From an uncultured Bacteroidia bacterium (lineage in GTDB: Bacteria > Bacteroidota > Bacteroidia > Bacteroidales > UBA932): a DNA stretch of 64,000 bases. Each line of letters begins with the position of its first letter. Within the stretch, counting starts at the first letter, position 1. The notes below the pieces were generated by a model. That model was not told the DNA's origin, searched no databases, and saw nothing but the letters and a program-made list of their open reading frames with translations. Below are positions 48,846 to 61,532 of the stretch, piece by piece. Position numbers and translations under genes: made by a program. The stretch spans positions 1-64,000 of the forward strand of contig CACZCQ010000003.1 in assembly GCA_902779765.1 (NCBI GenBank), in the 5' to 3' direction.

Positions 48846-51800
48846 CTACAACTCGTTCATTTCTGCTTCATACTCGTCCTTGCGGCCGACCAGGATGTCC
48901 TGGAACTCCTTCTGACCGGTTCCGGCCGGAATGAGGTGACCACAGATGACGTTCTCCTTCAGACCCTCGAGGAAGTCGACGCGGCCCCTGATGGCGGCCT
49001 CGCTGAGGACCTTCGTGGTCTCCTGGAAGGAGGCGGCGGAGATGAAACTGTTGGTACGAAGGGCAGCCCTGGTTATTCCCTGGAGTACAAGCTTCGCGGT
49101 TGCGGGTTTCGCATCGCGGACGGCCATCAGCTTCAGGCCCTGGCGCTCGAGTGACGAATTCTCGTTCCTCATGTCGCGGGCATCGATGATGTCGCCTTGC
49201 ATGAACTTCTGGCTGTCTCCCGAATCAAGCACATAGGATTTTCCGAAGATCCTGTCGTTGGCATCCATGAATTCCCATTTGTCCACGAGTTCTTCCTGGA
49301 GGAATTCAGTGTCGCCCGGATCGGTGATCTGGACCTTGCGCATCATCTGGCGTACGATGATCTCGAAGTGCTTGTCGTTGATCTTCACACCCTGCAGACG
49401 GTAAACCGCCTGAACCTCGTTGACGATGTAATCCTGAGCCTTGACAGGTCCGAGGATGTTGAGGATGTCGGTAGGAGAAGTGCCGCCGTCGGACAGCTTG
49501 GTGCCGGCCTTGACGTAGTCGTTCTCCTGAACGAGGATCTGCTTGGTGGTAGGTACGAGATAGTGCTTCTCGTTACCGGCCTTGTTCTTGACGATGATCT
49601 CACGGTTACCCCTCTTGACCTTGCCCATGAGCACCTCTCCGTTGATTTCCGAGAGGATCGCGGGTGCGGAAGGAGTCCTGGCCTCGAAGAGTTCGGTGAC
49701 CCTGGGGAGACCTCCGGTGATATCGCTTGACTTACCGATGGCGCGAGGGATCTTGATGATCACGTCACCCACGTTGACGGTGTCGCCGTTGTTCGGGATG
49801 ATATGCGCGCCGACAGGGAGGTTGTACTGCCTGACCTGGTTGCCGTTCTCATCAAGGATGATGATGGACGGGTTCCTGGTCCTGTCCTTGGACTCGATGA
49901 TAACCTTGTCCTTGTTGATCGCGAACTCGTCGGATATTTCCTCGCGGAACGTGACACCTTCGATCAGGTTGTCGAACTGGACCTTACCGGCCGTCTCGAC
50001 GATGGTCGTGGCGTTGTAAGGATCCCATTCGCAGAGAAGGTCGCCCTTCTTGATCCTGTCGCCGTCCTTGAAGTAGAGCCTTGAGCCGTAGGGTACGTCA
50101 TAGTGTGAATAGGTGATACCGGTATTCTCGTCTATGATGCTGACCTCGGTCATACGGCTGACTACGATATCCTGGAGCGAACCGTCTTCGGCGGTCTTCT
50201 GGATGGTCCTGAGCTCCTCGAATACGACCTTTCCGTCGTACTTGGACTCGATCGATGAATCTGCGGCAGTGCTGGAAGCGGTACCTCCGACGTGGAAGGT
50301 ACGCAGGGTCAGCTGTGTACCGGGCTCACCGATGGACTGTGCAGCGATGACTCCGACGACTTCACCCTTCTCGACCATGCGGCTGGTAGCGAGGTTTCGT
50401 CCGTAGCACTTGGCGCAGACACCCTTGCGGGACTCGCAGGTGAGGACGGAACGGATCTCTACCTGCTCGATCGGCAGGGAGTCGATCAGGGTGGCGGTAT
50501 CCTCGCGGATCTCTTCGCCGGCCTTGATGATGAGCTCTCCTGTGAGAGGGTTGAAGATATCGTGGACCGATGTACGGCCAAGGATGCGCTCGCCGAGGGA
50601 CTCGACGATCTCGTCCTTGTTCTTGATCGCAGTTGCGATAAGGCCCCTGAGGGTGCCGCAGTCCTCTTCCGTGATGATGACGTCGTGGGAGACGTCGACA
50701 AGACGGCGGGTGAGGTAACCTGCGTCAGCGGTCTTGAGGGCGGTATCGGCCAGACCCTTACGGGCTCCGTGGGTGGAGATGAAGTACTCGAGCACCGTCA
50801 TTCCTTCCTTCAGGTTGGAAATGATCGGGTTCTCGATAATCTCGGCTCCGGAAGCTCCGGACTTCTGCGGCTTGGCCATAAGGCCTCGCATGCCGCAGAG
50901 CTGCTTGATCTGCTGTGTGGAACCACGGGCTCCTGAATCCAGCATCATGTACACAGGGTTGAAGCCCTGCTGGTCGGCGGAAATCTGCTTCTCCACGATG
51001 CCGGTAAGCCTGTTGTCGATGGAAGTCCAGAGGTCGATGACCTTGTTGTAACGCTCGTTGTTGGTGATGAAACCCATAGCGTAGTTGTTCTTGACTTCTT
51101 CGACCTGCTTGTAACCCTGCTCGATAAGCTCGTGCTTTTCTGCGGGGATGATCACGTCTCCGAGGTTGAAGGAGATACCGGCGCGGAAGGCCTGGTCGTA
51201 ACCAAGGTTCTTGATGTCATCGAGGAACTGGGCCGTTCGGGTCACACCGGTGCTCTTGATAACCTCGGTGATGATCTTGCGGAGGGCCTTCTTTCCAAGC
51301 ACCTCGTTGACGTAGGGAACCTCTTCAGGTACGAACTGGTTGACGATGATGCGGCCGGCGGTCGTCTGGACGATATGCTCGCCCTTGGATGCATCCTGCT
51401 TGTCGACAGGAAGCCTGACGCCGATCTTGGCATGCATGTCAATCGCCTTCTCGTTGTATGCGACCACGACCTCCTCGGGTCCGTAGAAGTTCATTCCTTC
51501 TCCCTTGGCACCTGGACGTATCTTGGTGATGTAGTACAGACCGAGCACCATGTCCTGTGAAGGAACGGTGATAGGAGTACCGTTGGCAGGGTTGAGGATG
51601 TTCTGCGAACCGAGCATCAGCAGCTGGGCCTCCATGATGGCGGCGTTGCCGAGCGGGAGGTGGACAGCCATCTGGTCACCGTCGAAGTCGGCGTTGAAAG
51701 CCGTACAAGCGAGCGGATGGAGCTGGATGGCCTTGCCTTCGATCATTCTGGGCTGGAATGCCTGGATACCGAGCCTGTGGAGGGTAGGAGCACGGTTCAG

Positions 51801-53096
51801 GAGGACCGGATGGCCCTTCATAACGTTCTCGAGGATATCCCAGATCACGGAATCCTTCCTGTCCACAATCTTCTTGGCGGACTTGACGGTCTTGACGATT
51901 CCCCTTTCGATGAGCTTGCGGATGATGAACGGCTTGTAGAGCTCGGCTGCCATGAACTTCGGCAGACCGCACTCGTGCATGTTCAGTTCCGGACCCACGA
52001 CGATGACGGAACGGGCGGAGTAGTCCACACGCTTTCCGAGGAGGTTCTGACGGAAGCGGCCCTGCTTGCCTTTGAGTGAGTCGGAGAGGGACTTGAGTGC
52101 CCTGTTGGACTCGCTCTTGACTGCGCTGGACTTCTTGGAGTTGTCGAACAATGAGTCGACAGCTTCCTGGAGCATACGCTTCTCGTTGCGGAGAATGACT
52201 TCGGGAGCCTTGATTTCGATGAGTTTCTTCAGACGGTTGTTCCTGATGATGACCCTTCTGTAAAGGTCGTTCAGGTCAGTCGTCGCGAAACGTCCGCCGT
52301 CGAGCGGAACTAGGGGACGGAGATCCGGCGGAATGACGGGAATCACCTTCATGATCATCCATTCCGGACGGTTGATGTCCTTGCTCTCGAGGAACCACTT
52401 GACGACGCTCAGCCTCTTGAGAAGCTCGGTCTTCCTCTGCTGGGAAGACTCGTTGAGCATGCTGAGGCGGAGTTCCTTGGAAAGTGCTACGACGTCGATC
52501 TGCTTAAGGAGGTCATAGATACCCTCGGCACCCATCTTGGCGACGAACTTTGCGGGATCGCCGTCAGGAAGGTTGTCGTTCTCGGGGAACCTGGCGAGTA
52601 CGTCGAGATATTCGTCCTCGGAGAGGAGTTCCATCTTCTCGATGCCGCTTTCGCCGGGATTGACGACTATGTACTTCTCATAATATATGACCGACTCGAG
52701 CTTCTTGGACGGAAGTCCGAGGAGTGCGGAGATCTTGTTGGGAGCGGATTTGAAGTACCAGATGTGGGCCACGGGGACGGTGAGGGCGATATGGCCCATC
52801 CTTTCCCTGCGGACCTTCTTCTCGGTGACTTCCACGCCGCACCTGTCGCAGACGATTCCGCGATAGCGGATCCTCTTGTACTTGCCGCAGTAGCACTCGT
52901 AGTCCTTAGTAGGTCCGAAAATCTTCTCGCAGAAGAGTCCGTCCCTTTCAGGCTTGTAGGTCCTGTAGTTGACGGTCTCCGGCTTCAGGACCTCTCCGCA
53001 TGACCTCGCACTGATGTCCTCAGGTGAGGCGAGGGAGATGCTGATCCTTGAGAAATTGCTCTTGACCTTGCTGTCCTTATTATTGAATGTAGGCAT
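48846..53096 (-). CDS. rpoC: RNA polymerase subunit beta prime
   Basis: A 1416-aa catalytic subunit, typical for Bacteroidetes. The N-terminal zinc ribbon is [20 protein letters not shown]. The magnesium-binding active site [12 protein letters not shown] is intact, and the bridge helix/trigger loop region follows. A second zinc motif is in [18 protein letters not shown]. It is the last gene of the operon, 24 bases after rpoB. Confidence 0.98.
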   Translation of the reverse strand: MPTFNNKDSKVKSNFSRISISLASPEDISARSCGEVLKPETVNYRTYKPERDGLFCEKIFGPTKDYECYCGKYKRIRYRGIVCDRCGVEVTEKKVRRERMGHIALTVPVAHIWYFKSAPNKISALLGLPSKKLESVIYYEKYIVVNPGESGIEKMELLSEDEYLDVLARFPENDNLPDGDPAKFVAKMGAEGIYDLLKQIDVVALSKELRLSMLNESSQQRKTELLKRLSVVKWFLESKDINRPEWMIMKVIPVIPPDLRPLVPLDGGRFATTDLNDLYRRVIIRNNRLKKLIEIKAPEVILRNEKRMLQEAVDSLFDNSKKSSAVKSESNRALKSLSDSLKGKQGRFRQNLLGKRVDYSARSVIVVGPELNMHECGLPKFMAAELYKPFIIRKLIERGIVKTVKSAKKIVDRKDSVIWDILENVMKGHPVLLNRAPTLHRLGIQAFQPRMIEGKAIQLHPLACTAFNADFDGDQMAVHLPLGNAAIMEAQLLMLGSQNILNPANGTPITVPSQDMVLGLYYITKIRPGAKGEGMNFYGPEEVVVAYNEKAIDMHAKIGVRLPVDKQDASKGEHIVQTTAGRIIVNQFVPEEVPYVNEVLGKKALRKIITEVIKSTGVTRTAQFLDDIKNLGYDQAFRAGISFNLGDVIIPAEKHELIEQGYKQVEEVKNNYAMGFITNNERYNKVIDLWTSIDNRLTGIVEKQISADQQGFNPVYMMLDSGARGSTQQIKQLCGMRGLMAKPQKSGASGAEIIENPIISNLKEGMTVLEYFISTHGARKGLADTALKTADAGYLTRRLVDVSHDVIITEEDCGTLRGLIATAIKNKDEIVESLGERILGRTSVHDIFNPLTGELIIKAGEEIREDTATLIDSLPIEQVEIRSVLTCESRKGVCAKCYGRNLATSRMVEKGEVVGVIAAQSIGEPGTQLTLRTFHVGGTASSTAADSSIESKYDGKVVFEELRTIQKTAEDGSLQDIVVSRMTEVSIIDENTGITYSHYDVPYGSRLYFKDGDRIKKGDLLCEWDPYNATTIVETAGKVQFDNLIEGVTFREEISDEFAINKDKVIIESKDRTRNPSIIILDENGNQVRQYNLPVGAHIIPNNGDTVNVGDVIIKIPRAIGKSSDITGGLPRVTELFEARTPSAPAILSEINGEVLMGKVKRGNREIIVKNKAGNEKHYLVPTTKQILVQENDYVKAGTKLSDGGTSPTDILNILGPVKAQDYIVNEVQAVYRLQGVKINDKHFEIIVRQMMRKVQITDPGDTEFLQEELVDKWEFMDANDRIFGKSYVLDSGDSQKFMQGDIIDARDMRNENSSLERQGLKLMAVRDAKPATAKLVLQGITRAALRTNSFISAASFQETTKVLSEAAIRGRVDFLEGLKENVICGHLIPAGTGQKEFQDILVGRKDEYEAEMNEL

Positions 53097-53120
53097 ATTC
53101 TTGAATAGGGTTATCTGAGA

Positions 53121-56100
53121 TTAATCCAAAGTGACCTTGAGACCAAGTCCGCGGAGCTCGTGGAGCAGCACGTTGAGGGATTCCGGAATGCCGGGGTTCG
53201 GCATCGGGTCGCCCTTGACGATCGCTTCGTAAGTCTTTGAACGTCCGGTCACGTCGTCGGACTTGACCGTGAGGATTTCCTGAAGTGCGTTGGCGGCTCC
53301 GAAGGCCTCGAGGGCCCAGACCTCCATCTCTCCGAACCTCTGGCCTCCGAACTGTGCCTTACCGCCGAGAGGCTGCTGGGTGATGAGTGAATAAGGTCCG
53401 ATGGAGCGGGCGTGCATCTTGTCGTCGACCATATGGCCGAGCTTGATCATGTAGATCACACCCACGGTAGCGGGCTGGTCGAACCAGTCGCCGGTACCAC
53501 CGTCGCGCAGACGCGTCTTGCCGTATCTCGGCACACCTGCCTTGTCTGTATAGTCACAGATCTCATCGATGTCCGCACCGTCGAAGATCGGCGTGCTGAA
53601 CTTGAGGCCGAGCCTCCAGCCTGCCCAACCGAGCACGGTTTCGTAGATCTGTCCCAGGTTCATACGGGAAGGCACGCCCAGAGGGTTCAGGACGATGTCC
53701 ACAGGAGTTCCGTCCTCGAGGAACGGCATATCCTCCTGGCGGACGATCTTGGCCACGATACCCTTGTTTCCGTGACGTCCGGCCATCTTGTCACCGACGG
53801 TGATCTTCCTCTTCTTCGCGATGTAGACCTTGGCGAGCTGCATGACTCCGTTGGGGAGTTCATCACCGATCTTGACCTTGTCCATCTGCCTCTTGCACTC
53901 AGCTTCAGACACCTTGTAGGTGATGCAGTAGTTGTTGATGAGGTCCTGGATAAGGGCGTTGGTGGCCTTGTCGGAGGTCCACTTGCTGGAATTGATGTTC
54001 TGGAAGTCGATGCCCTTGAGCTTCTCCGCGGTGATTTCCTTCCCCTTGGGGATGATCTCTACACCGTAGAGGTCGCTGATGCCGGCGCTCTTCTTGCCCT
54101 TCGTGAGGGTGCCGAGCCTCTTGATGAAGTCGGCGTAAAGCTTGGCAGCCTTCTTGTCGAAGTCTTCCTGGAGGAGTTCCAGGCGGGCCTTCTGGTCGCT
54201 CTTGGCGCTCCTTCTGTTGCCTTCCTTGGATGCCTTTGCGTAGAGGGCGGTCTTGATGACCGTACCGCTCAGCGAAGGATTGGCCTTGAGGGAAGCATCC
54301 TTGACATCACCGGCCTTGTCACCGAATATGGCTTTGAGGAGCTTCTCTTCAGGAGAAGGATCGCTCTCGCCCTTGGGGGTGATCTTACCGATCATGATGT
54401 CACCGGGCTCCACGTGGGCGCCGATGCGGATGATACCCTGCTTGTCAAGGTCCTTGGTGGCATCTTCACTGACGTTGGGAATATCGGAGGTGAGTTCCTC
54501 CATTCCGCGCTTCGTGTCGCGGACCTCGGTGAGGTACTCGTCGACATGGACGGAAGTGAGGATGTCCCACTTTACCATCTCCTCGGACAGCACGATGGCG
54601 TCCTCGTAGTTATAACCCTTCCAAGGCATGAAAGCCACCTTGAGGTTGCGGCCGAGGGCGAGCTCACCGTTCTGGGTGGCATAGCCTTCGGTGAGCACCT
54701 GTCCGGCCTCCACCTTGTCGCCCTTGCGGACGATAGGCTTCAGGTTCACGACGGTACTCTGGTTGGTCCTGCGGTAGATAGGGAGGGTGTACACGGTCTC
54801 CTCGGGTCCGAAGGCCACGAATTTCTCGTTCTCGGTCCTGTCGTACTTGATGCGGATCTCCTTCGCGTCCACATAGGTGACTTCACCCTTGCGTTCGGCG
54901 ATGAACTGGGTCCTTGAGTCGAGGCAGACCCTCTCCTCCAGACCGGTTCCCACGATAGGGGCCTCGGGGGTGAGGAGCGGAACGGCCTGACGCATCATGT
55001 TCGCTCCCATGAGGGCGCGGTGGGCGTCGTCATGCTCGAGGAACGGGATGAGGGAGGCTGCGACGGAAGCCATCTGGTTGGGAGCCACGTCCATATAGTT
55101 GACCTGCTCCTTGGAGACGACCGGGAAGTCGGCCTCGAGACGGCACTGGATCCTGTCGTCGGTGATGTTTCCGTTGTTGTCCATATTTACCTTGGCGAGG
55201 GAGACAAGCTTGTTCTCCTCTTCCTCGGCGGTCATGTAGTGCCAGCCCTTGGCAGTGAGGTCGACCTTTCCGTCGTGTACCTCACGGTAAGGAGTCTCGA
55301 TGAAACCGAGCTGGTTGATCCTTGCATAAACGCAGAGCGACGAGATAAGTCCGATGTTAGGACCTTCAGGCGACTCGATAGGGCAAAGACGGCCGTAATG
55401 GGTGTAGTGGACGTCTCGGACCTCGAATCCGGCCCTGTCCCTGGAAAGACCGCCGGGACCGAGGGCGGAAAGACGGCGCTTGTGCGTGATTTCGGCCAGA
55501 GGGTTGGTCTGGTCCATGAACTGTGAGAGCTGGCTCGTACCGAAGAACGAATTGATTACGGAAGACAGGGTCTTGGCGTTGATCAGGTCGATCGGGTTGA
55601 ACTGCTCGCTGTCGCGTACATTCATCCTCTCGCGGATGGTCCTGGCCATCCTGGAGAGTCCCACGCTGAACTGGTTGGCAAGCTGCTCGCCGACGGTACG
55701 GACGCGCCTGTTGCTCAGGTGGTCGATGTCGTCGACAGTGGCCTTGGAGTTGATAAGCTGGATGAGATACTTGATGATCTCGATGATGTCGTTGTTGGTA
55801 AGTACCCTCACCTCGGGGTCGGTACCTAGACCGAGCTTCTTGTTGAGGCGGAACCTTCCGACAATGCCAAGGTCATACCTCTTCTCCGAGAAGAAGAGCT
55901 TTTCGATGACGTCCCTGGCAGTCGCCTCATCCGGCGGTTCCGAATTGCGGAGCTGCTTGTAGATGTAGTTGACAGCTTCGATTTCGGTGTTGGTGGGGTC
56001 TTTCTGGAGGGTATTGTAGATGATGGCATATTCATTTGAATTGGCCTCATCCTTCTGGAGGAAGATGGTCTTGACATCGGTATCCTGGATCTTGGCGATG

Positions 56101-56939
56101 GTGTCGTCGTCGAGGATCTCCCCCCTTTCGACGATGGCGATCGTCCTCTCGATGGGGATGACCTCTCCGGTGTCTTCGTCTTCGAAGTCTTCGGTCCAGG
56201 TCTTGAGAACCTTGGCCGCCAGCTTCCTTCCCTTGTTTTCCTCGAGGCTCTTCGGTGTGGCCTTCACTTCGTCAGCCAGTCCGAAGATGTCGATGATGTC
56301 CTTGTCCGAATTATAGCCGATCGCACGCAAAAGGGTCGTTACAGGCAACTTCTTCTTACGGTCGATGTAGGCATACATGACATTGTTGATATCGGTCGCA
56401 AATTCGATCCAGGATCCTTTGAAGGGGATGATCCTGGCTGAATACAGCTTCGTGCCGTTGGCGTGCATGCTCTGGTCGAAGAACACTCCGGGGGAGCGGT
56501 GCAACTGCGAGACGATGATCCTTTCGGAACCGTTGATCACGAATGTGCCGGCAGGCGTCATGTAGGGGATGTTGCCGAGATACACATCCTGGACTCTCGT
56601 ATCGAAGTCCTCATGGTCAGGGTCCGTACATGAAAGGCGGAGTTTTGCCTTTAGAGGAACATTGTAGGTAAGTCCTCTGTCAAGACACTCTTCGATCGAA
56701 TACTGGGGAGGATCAATGAAGTAGTCGATGAACTCGAGCTTGTAATTGTTCCTGGTATCTTCGATCGGGAATATCTCCTGGAACACCTGGAAGAGGCCTT
56801 CGTTCTTCCTGTTCTCAGGTGTTGTCTCCAACTGGAAGAAATCCTTGAATGATTTCAACTGAACTTCCAGAAGGTCAGGATATTCCAGTATCTTGGATGT
56901 AGCGAATACAATTCGCTTGTTGTTAGTCTTTTTTGACAT
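53121..56939 (-). CDS. rpoB: RNA polymerase subunit beta
   Basis: A 1272-aa subunit. The rifampicin-region motif is [33 protein letters not shown], with wild-type-looking residues at the usual resistance sites. [25 protein letters not shown] and [11 protein letters not shown] are universal. It follows rplL after a 99-base gap containing a hairpin. Confidence 0.98.
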   Translation of the reverse strand: MSKKTNNKRIVFATSKILEYPDLLEVQLKSFKDFFQLETTPENRKNEGLFQVFQEIFPIEDTRNNYKLEFIDYFIDPPQYSIEECLDRGLTYNVPLKAKLRLSCTDPDHEDFDTRVQDVYLGNIPYMTPAGTFVINGSERIIVSQLHRSPGVFFDQSMHANGTKLYSARIIPFKGSWIEFATDINNVMYAYIDRKKKLPVTTLLRAIGYNSDKDIIDIFGLADEVKATPKSLEENKGRKLAAKVLKTWTEDFEDEDTGEVIPIERTIAIVERGEILDDDTIAKIQDTDVKTIFLQKDEANSNEYAIIYNTLQKDPTNTEIEAVNYIYKQLRNSEPPDEATARDVIEKLFFSEKRYDLGIVGRFRLNKKLGLGTDPEVRVLTNNDIIEIIKYLIQLINSKATVDDIDHLSNRRVRTVGEQLANQFSVGLSRMARTIRERMNVRDSEQFNPIDLINAKTLSSVINSFFGTSQLSQFMDQTNPLAEITHKRRLSALGPGGLSRDRAGFEVRDVHYTHYGRLCPIESPEGPNIGLISSLCVYARINQLGFIETPYREVHDGKVDLTAKGWHYMTAEEEENKLVSLAKVNMDNNGNITDDRIQCRLEADFPVVSKEQVNYMDVAPNQMASVAASLIPFLEHDDAHRALMGANMMRQAVPLLTPEAPIVGTGLEERVCLDSRTQFIAERKGEVTYVDAKEIRIKYDRTENEKFVAFGPEETVYTLPIYRRTNQSTVVNLKPIVRKGDKVEAGQVLTEGYATQNGELALGRNLKVAFMPWKGYNYEDAIVLSEEMVKWDILTSVHVDEYLTEVRDTKRGMEELTSDIPNVSEDATKDLDKQGIIRIGAHVEPGDIMIGKITPKGESDPSPEEKLLKAIFGDKAGDVKDASLKANPSLSGTVIKTALYAKASKEGNRRSAKSDQKARLELLQEDFDKKAAKLYADFIKRLGTLTKGKKSAGISDLYGVEIIPKGKEITAEKLKGIDFQNINSSKWTSDKATNALIQDLINNYCITYKVSEAECKRQMDKVKIGDELPNGVMQLAKVYIAKKRKITVGDKMAGRHGNKGIVAKIVRQEDMPFLEDGTPVDIVLNPLGVPSRMNLGQIYETVLGWAGWRLGLKFSTPIFDGADIDEICDYTDKAGVPRYGKTRLRDGGTGDWFDQPATVGVIYMIKLGHMVDDKMHARSIGPYSLITQQPLGGKAQFGGQRFGEMEVWALEAFGAANALQEILTVKSDDVTGRSKTYEAIVKGDPMPNPGIPESLNVLLHELRGLGLKVTLD

Positions 56940-56976
56940 GTTCTGCCTTTAGGAATGGAGAAAAACTTTATACGAC

Positions 56977-57009
56977 AAAAAGGTTTAGAGCCCACTAGGC
57001 TCTAAACCT
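56977..57009 (-). terminator. Hairpin between rplL and rpoB, likely attenuator
   Basis: A perfect 12-bp stem (AGGTTTAGAGCC at 56981-56992 with 56998-57009) has a 5-base loop and only four Ts after it on the minus strand. A weak terminator here would set the ribosomal-protein to polymerase expression ratio, as known for the equivalent site in E. coli. Confidence 0.65.
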
Positions 57010-57038
57010 GAAGATTTTCCCGCACGCGGGACGCTGGT

Positions 57039-57413
57039 TTATTTAACCTCAACTTCAGCGCCTGCCTCTTCAAGGGCAGCCTTCAGTTGCTCAGCTTCCG
57101 CCTTGGAGACCTTCTCCTTTACCTTAGCGGGGGCTCCGTCGACGAGGTCCTTTGCTTCCTTAAGACCGAGACCGAGAGCTTCCTTGACGGCCTTGATGAC
57201 CTGAAGCTTGGCCTGACCAGCGGAGGTGAGGACAACATCAAACTCGGTCTGCTCAGCCGGAGCAGCCTCAGCGGCTGCTGCAGGGCCGGCCACTGCTACT
57301 GCAGCGGCTGCAGGCTCGATACCATACTCTTCCTTGAGGACCTTTGCGAGTTCCTGAACGTCTTTTACAGAAAGGTTAACCAACTCTTCTGCAAGTGCTT
57401 TTACATCTGCCAT
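57039..57413 (-). CDS. rplL: 50S ribosomal protein L7/L12
   Basis: A 124-aa stalk protein. The N-terminal dimerisation region ([25 protein letters not shown]), an alanine-rich hinge ([19 protein letters not shown]) and the C-terminal factor-binding domain ([24 protein letters not shown]) are all present. Confidence 0.97.
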   Translation of the reverse strand: MADVKALAEELVNLSVKDVQELAKVLKEEYGIEPAAAAVAVAGPAAAAEAAPAEQTEFDVVLTSAGQAKLQVIKAVKEALGLGLKEAKDLVDGAPAKVKEKVSKAEAEQLKAALEEAGAEVEVK

Positions 57414-57443
57414 AATTGATAATTTTTAAATTGATTATTGTTA

Positions 57444-57977
57444 TTACTTTTCTTCTTTTTCCGAGAGAGTCTTGACGAGTCCGGCGATTGTCTGGCCGCC
57501 ACCATTCTGGAGAGCGGAGATGACATTGCGCATAGGAGCCTGGAGGAGGGAGATGATGTCTCCGATGAGCTCTTCCTTGGACTTGATAGCGCAGAGTTCG
57601 TCGAGCTTGTCTGCTCCGATGAATGCACACTCCTGGACGTAGGCACCCTTAAGTTCGGGTTTGCCGCCAAGGTCCTTCTGCAGCTTCTTGATGAGCTTTG
57701 CAGGTCCGTTGGGGGATTCGGTGTACATGATGGCCGTGTTGCCTTCGAGGACGGGAACGAGCTGCAGGAGCTCTTCGTTATCCATGCCCTTGATGACGTG
57801 TGCGAACAGGGTGTTCTTCACGACATTGAGCTTGATACCCTCGTCGAAGCATGCGCGGCGGAGTTTGACTGTCTGTTCAGCATTCAGCCCCTCGATGTTG
57901 GTGAGGTAGAAGTTGGGATACTGCTGGAGAGCTGCTGAAATGCTTTCTATGATCTGATTCTTGAGTTCTTTTTTCAT
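57444..57977 (-). CDS. rplJ: 50S ribosomal protein L10
   Basis: A 177-aa protein that anchors the L7/L12 dimers to the ribosome. It contains the N-terminal rRNA-binding domain (IEGLNAEQTVKLRRACFDEGIKLNVVKNTL) and a C-terminal helix for the dimers. Located between rplA and rplL as expected. Confidence 0.96.
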   Translation of the reverse strand: MKKELKNQIIESISAALQQYPNFYLTNIEGLNAEQTVKLRRACFDEGIKLNVVKNTLFAHVIKGMDNEELLQLVPVLEGNTAIMYTESPNGPAKLIKKLQKDLGGKPELKGAYVQECAFIGADKLDELCAIKSKEELIGDIISLLQAPMRNVISALQNGGGQTIAGLVKTLSEKEEK

Positions 57978-57992
57978 GATCTTAAATGCTTT

Positions 57993-58700
57993 TTATTCAG
58001 CGCTTCCGCTTATGAATGCCTTAACATCTATCTTGAGTGCGGGGCTCATGGTGGTGCAGATGGTAGCACCCTTCATGTAAGTGCCCTTGAGAGCCTGAGG
58101 CTTGAGCTTGAGGACCTCGTTCATGAACGCTGTAGCGTTCTCGCAGATCTGCTCGGGAGTGAACGAAACCTTGCCGATAGCTGCGTGGATGATTCCGGTC
58201 TTGTCGACCTTGAAGTCGATCTTTCCGGCCTTCACGTCCTTGACAGCGTTGGCGACTTCCATCGTCACTGTTCCGGTCTTGGGGTTAGGCATGAGGCCCC
58301 TCGGTCCGAGGATACGTCCGAGAGCACCGACCTTCGCCATGACGGAAGGGGTGCAGATGATGACGTCGACGTCAGTCCAACCACCCTTGATCTTCTCGAT
58401 GTACTCGTCGAGACCGACATAGTCGGCACCGGCTTCCTTGGCCTCGGTTTCCTTGTCAGGGGTGCAGAGTACGAGGACCCTGACCACCTTACCGGTTCCG
58501 TGAGGAAGGGTGACAACGCCACGGATCATCTGGTTGGCCTTACGAGGGTCGACACCGAGGTTCGTGGTGATCTCGACTGAAGCGTCGAACTTGGTGTAGG
58601 TTATGTCCTTAAGCATTTCACATGCCTGGGCAAGAGGATAAAGTTTGAGGGAGTCGTACTTGGTAGCGACTGCCTTCTGGTTTTTAGTGATTCTGCTCAT
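57993..58700 (-). CDS. rplA: 50S ribosomal protein L1
   Basis: A 235-aa protein of the L1 stalk, of normal length. [23 protein letters not shown] and [18 protein letters not shown] are diagnostic. Probably also a translational repressor of rplK-rplA, as in other bacteria; the binding site was not identified here. Confidence 0.97.
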   Translation of the reverse strand: MSRITKNQKAVATKYDSLKLYPLAQACEMLKDITYTKFDASVEITTNLGVDPRKANQMIRGVVTLPHGTGKVVRVLVLCTPDKETEAKEAGADYVGLDEYIEKIKGGWTDVDVIICTPSVMAKVGALGRILGPRGLMPNPKTGTVTMEVANAVKDVKAGKIDFKVDKTGIIHAAIGKVSFTPEQICENATAFMNEVLKLKPQALKGTYMKGATICTTMSPALKIDVKAFISGSAE

Positions 58701-58714
58701 GTGCGTGTGAAATT

Positions 58715-59158
58715 TTAAAGGTTCTCGGGAAATTCTCCGGTGACCTTGATACCCATGCTCCTTGCGGTTCCGGCGACCATTTTCATCGCGGAAGCGAGGG
58801 TGAAGGCATTGAGGTCAGGCATCTTGCCTTCGGCGATCGTCCTAACCTGGTCCCAGGTGATGGTTGCGACCTTCCTGCGGTTGGGCTCTCCGGAGCCTTT
58901 CTGGAGCTTTGCAGCTTCCTTGAGGGAAATGGCCACGGGCGGCTGCTTGACTTCGAACGAGAAGGACTTGTCCGAATAAACGGTGATAACTACAGGCAGG
59001 ATCTTGCCGGCGGCGGCCTGCGTCGCGGCATTGAACTGCTTGCAGAAGTCCATGATGTTCAAGCCTTTGGAACCGAGTGCCGGTCCTACCGGAGGTGCTG
59101 GATTAGCAGCTCCTGCTTTGATCTGGAGCTTGATGAATCCGGTAACTTCTTTTGCCAT
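58715..59158 (-). CDS. rplK: 50S ribosomal protein L11
   Basis: A 147-aa protein of the GTPase-associated centre. The N-terminal [20 protein letters not shown] and C-terminal [10 protein letters not shown] motifs are diagnostic. Confidence 0.97.
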   Translation of the reverse strand: MAKEVTGFIKLQIKAGAANPAPPVGPALGSKGLNIMDFCKQFNAATQAAAGKILPVVITVYSDKSFSFEVKQPPVAISLKEAAKLQKGSGEPNRRKVATITWDQVRTIAEGKMPDLNAFTLASAMKMVAGTARSMGIKVTGEFPENL

Positions 59159-59167
59159 AATTGTTTG

Positions 59168-59731
59168 TTATTCTTTTGTTACTTGAGTAAAGCTGAGTTC
59201 CAGCAGGGTCTTCCTGCCGAAAATCACAACTATCACCTTGAGCTTGCTTCTGTCCTCTTCGATAGCGTCGACCGTGCCGCTGAAGCCGCTGAACGGCCCG
59301 TCGGTAATCTTCACGGATTCGCCGATCTCGAAGTTCACTTCAGTCTCGACAGGGTTGTCAACGTTGGAATCCTGGTTGCCGATGATGTACTGGGCCTCCT
59401 CGTCACGAATCGGCACAGGCACCCTTTCGGTCAATGAGCCGGTCGTCCTCTTTTCGGTAAGGAAGCCGGACATGCCGGGAACATCGTTGCGGATGATAAA
59501 CTCAAGCTCCGGGCTGAGCTGAGCCTGAATAAGGACGTAACCGGGATAGAGCAGCCTTTCGACCACCTTCCTCTTTCCGTTCTTAGTCACGATCTCGCGC
59601 TTGACCGGAACCAGTACCTGCGCAACCTGATCCTGCAACTTGAACCGCTCGATTTCTTTCACAAGATATTCGGCGGCCTTCTTTTCCTTGCTTCCTGCTG
59701 TCCTAAGGACATACCATTTCATGTCACCCAT
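59168..59731 (-). CDS. nusG: Transcription antitermination factor NusG
   Basis: A 187-aa protein with the NGN domain (KWYVLRTAGSKEKKAAEYL, YPGYVLIQAQLSPELEF) and a C-terminal KOW domain (IGESVKITDGPFSGFSGTVDAI). The start may be at 59731 or at the internal ATG at 59722. It follows secE by 12 bases. Confidence 0.96.
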   Translation of the reverse strand: MGDMKWYVLRTAGSKEKKAAEYLVKEIERFKLQDQVAQVLVPVKREIVTKNGKRKVVERLLYPGYVLIQAQLSPELEFIIRNDVPGMSGFLTEKRTTGSLTERVPVPIRDEEAQYIIGNQDSNVDNPVETEVNFEIGESVKITDGPFSGFSGTVDAIEEDRSKLKVIVVIFGRKTLLELSFTQVTKE

Positions 59732-59743
59732 GGTAATCGAAAA

Positions 59744-59932
59744 TTACAACGTGTAGATCGCTGTCATGAGATGCTCGAAAGCGAAGTCGATTACGAAGAG
59801 CACCAGGGCAAGCAGCACAGTAACGACCATGACCAGGAGAGCTGAACTCTGCAGCTTGTTCCAGGACGGCCATGCCACCTTCTTGGTGAGTTCCACGTAG
59901 GACTCTTTGCAATAGTTAATGAACTTTCTCAT
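59744..59932 (-). CDS. secE: Preprotein translocase subunit SecE
   Basis: A 62-aa single-helix subunit of the SecYEG channel. The amphipathic region KESYVELTKKVAWPSWNKL is diagnostic and the transmembrane helix covers about residues 27-48. The longer in-frame start at 59956 adds 8 residues not typical of the family, so the ATG at 59932 is preferred. Confidence 0.93.
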   Translation of the reverse strand: MRKFINYCKESYVELTKKVAWPSWNKLQSSALLVMVVTVLLALVLFVIDFAFEHLMTAIYTL

Positions 59933-60017
59933 CTTTGCATTTAATGGACACCGCAATTTGGAAGCGGATGCGATGTCTGTTAAACAATTACCAAATCGTA
60001 ACCTTTGATATTTTTAG

Positions 60018-60088
60018 CAGGGGAAGCAGGATTCGAACCCACATCGACGGTTTTGGAGACCGCTGAACTACCCTTGTTCTATTCCCCT
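60018..60088 (-). tRNA. trnW: tRNA-Trp (CCA)
   Basis: Cloverleaf on the minus strand. The acceptor AGGGGAA/TTCCCCT (60088-60082 and 60025-60019) is followed by a G discriminator at 60018. The anticodon loop CTCCAAA carries CCA. The terminal CCA is not encoded. It lies between tuf and secE, a conserved arrangement. Confidence 0.95.
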
Positions 60089-60139
60089 GTAATGCGGGCT
60101 TCACCCGAAGGATCCACCCGCTGATTCCAGGATGCCGAA

Positions 60140-61333
60140 TTACTCGACGATCTTGATCACCTGGCCTGCGCCGACGGTACGGCCGCCCTCGCGGATAGCG
60201 AACTGCTGGCCTTCGTTCATAGCAACAGGAGTGATGAGCTTAACGGTGATCTCGACGTTGTCACCAGGCATAACCATTTCCACACCTTCGGGAAGCATGA
60301 TCTCACCGGTAACGTCAAGCGTACGGATGAAGAACTGCGGACGATAGTGGTTGTGGAACGGAGTATGACGGCCGCCTTCGTCCTTCTTCAGGACGTAGAT
60401 CTGAGCCTTGAACTCGGTATGAGGAGTGATGGACTTCGGCTTGGCGACGACCTCACCTCTCTTGACTTCCTTCTTGTCGATACCACGGAGGAGGAGACCT
60501 ACGTTGTCACCTGCCTCACCCTGATCGAGGAGCTTGCGGAACATCTCAACGCCAGTGACGACGGTGTTGCGAGGCTCATCGGTGAAACCTACGAGCTCCA
60601 CAGGGTCGCCGACGTGGATGGTACCAGCCTCGATACGACCGGTAACGACAGTACCACGGCCAGTGATGGAGAAGATGTCCTCGATAGGCATAAGGAAGGG
60701 CTTGTCAACCAGACGCTCAGGGAGCGGAATGTAGCTGTCGACAGCGTCCATGAGCTCCATGACCTTGTCTTCCCAGACTTTCTCGCCGTTAAGGGCACCC
60801 AGAGCGGAACCGCGGATGATAGGGCAGTTCTCATCAAACTGGTAGAAAGCGAGGAGGTCGCGGATCTCCATCTCAACGAGGTCAAGCATTTCCTCATCGT
60901 CAACGAGGTCGACCTTGTTCATGAAGACAAGGATCTTAGGGACGTTGACCTGACGGGCGAGCAGGATGTGCTCACGGGTCTGAGGCATAGGACCGTCAGT
61001 GGCGGCGACAACAAGGATAGCACCGTCCATCTGAGCGGCACCAGTAACCATGTTCTTGACGTAGTCAGCGTGGCCTGGGCAGTCTACGTGAGCATAGTGA
61101 CGATTGGCGGTCTCGTACTCGACATGGGCCGAGTTGATGGTGATACCACGCTCCTTCTCCTCAGGGGCGTTGTCAATCTGGTCGAAGGTCTTGATCTTGT
61201 CGGCGTTACCAGCGACTCTCTCAGCGAGAACCTTGGTAATGGCGGCGGTCAAGGTCGTCTTGCCGTGGTCAACATGGCCAATTGTACCGATGTTGACATG
61301 CGGTTTGGTTCTTTGGAATGTTTCTTTTGCCAT
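60140..61333 (-). CDS. tuf: Translation elongation factor Tu
   Basis: A 397-aa GTPase delivering aminoacyl-tRNA. The P-loop [16 protein letters not shown] (G3) and NKVD (G4) motifs are all present, as are domains 2 and 3 ([21 protein letters not shown]). It lies within the tRNA/secE/nusG superoperon. Confidence 0.98.
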   Translation of the reverse strand: MAKETFQRTKPHVNIGTIGHVDHGKTTLTAAITKVLAERVAGNADKIKTFDQIDNAPEEKERGITINSAHVEYETANRHYAHVDCPGHADYVKNMVTGAAQMDGAILVVAATDGPMPQTREHILLARQVNVPKILVFMNKVDLVDDEEMLDLVEMEIRDLLAFYQFDENCPIIRGSALGALNGEKVWEDKVMELMDAVDSYIPLPERLVDKPFLMPIEDIFSITGRGTVVTGRIEAGTIHVGDPVELVGFTDEPRNTVVTGVEMFRKLLDQGEAGDNVGLLLRGIDKKEVKRGEVVAKPKSITPHTEFKAQIYVLKKDEGGRHTPFHNHYRPQFFIRTLDVTGEIMLPEGVEMVMPGDNVEITVKLITPVAMNEGQQFAIREGGRTVGAGQVIKIVE

Positions 61334-61369
61334 AATATTATGAATTAAAAGTTATTACACACAAAATTG

Positions 61370-61441
<72 letters not shown>

Positions 61442-61451
61442 TTTTGTTTGG

Positions 61452-61524
61452 AGCGGAAGACGAGGTTCGAACTCGCGACCCTCAGCTTGGAAGGCTGATG
61501 CTCTACCAACTGAGCTACTTCCGC
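61452..61524 (-). tRNA. trnG: tRNA-Gly (TCC)
   Basis: The acceptor GCGGAAG pairs with CTTCCGC (61524-61518 and 61459-61453). The anticodon loop CTTCCAA gives TCC. The T discriminator at 61452 is usual for glycine tRNA. Confidence 0.94.
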
Positions 61525-61532
61525 AAATCTGG

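Noticed and set aside
53412..54917. 501-aa open frame on the plus strand
   Set aside because: It lies wholly antisense to rpoB. Long open antisense frames arise from codon bias in GC-rich genes, and the sequence has no domain features.
60347..61348. 333-aa open frame on the plus strand
   Set aside because: Antisense shadow of tuf; its composition mirrors the reverse complement of a highly biased gene.
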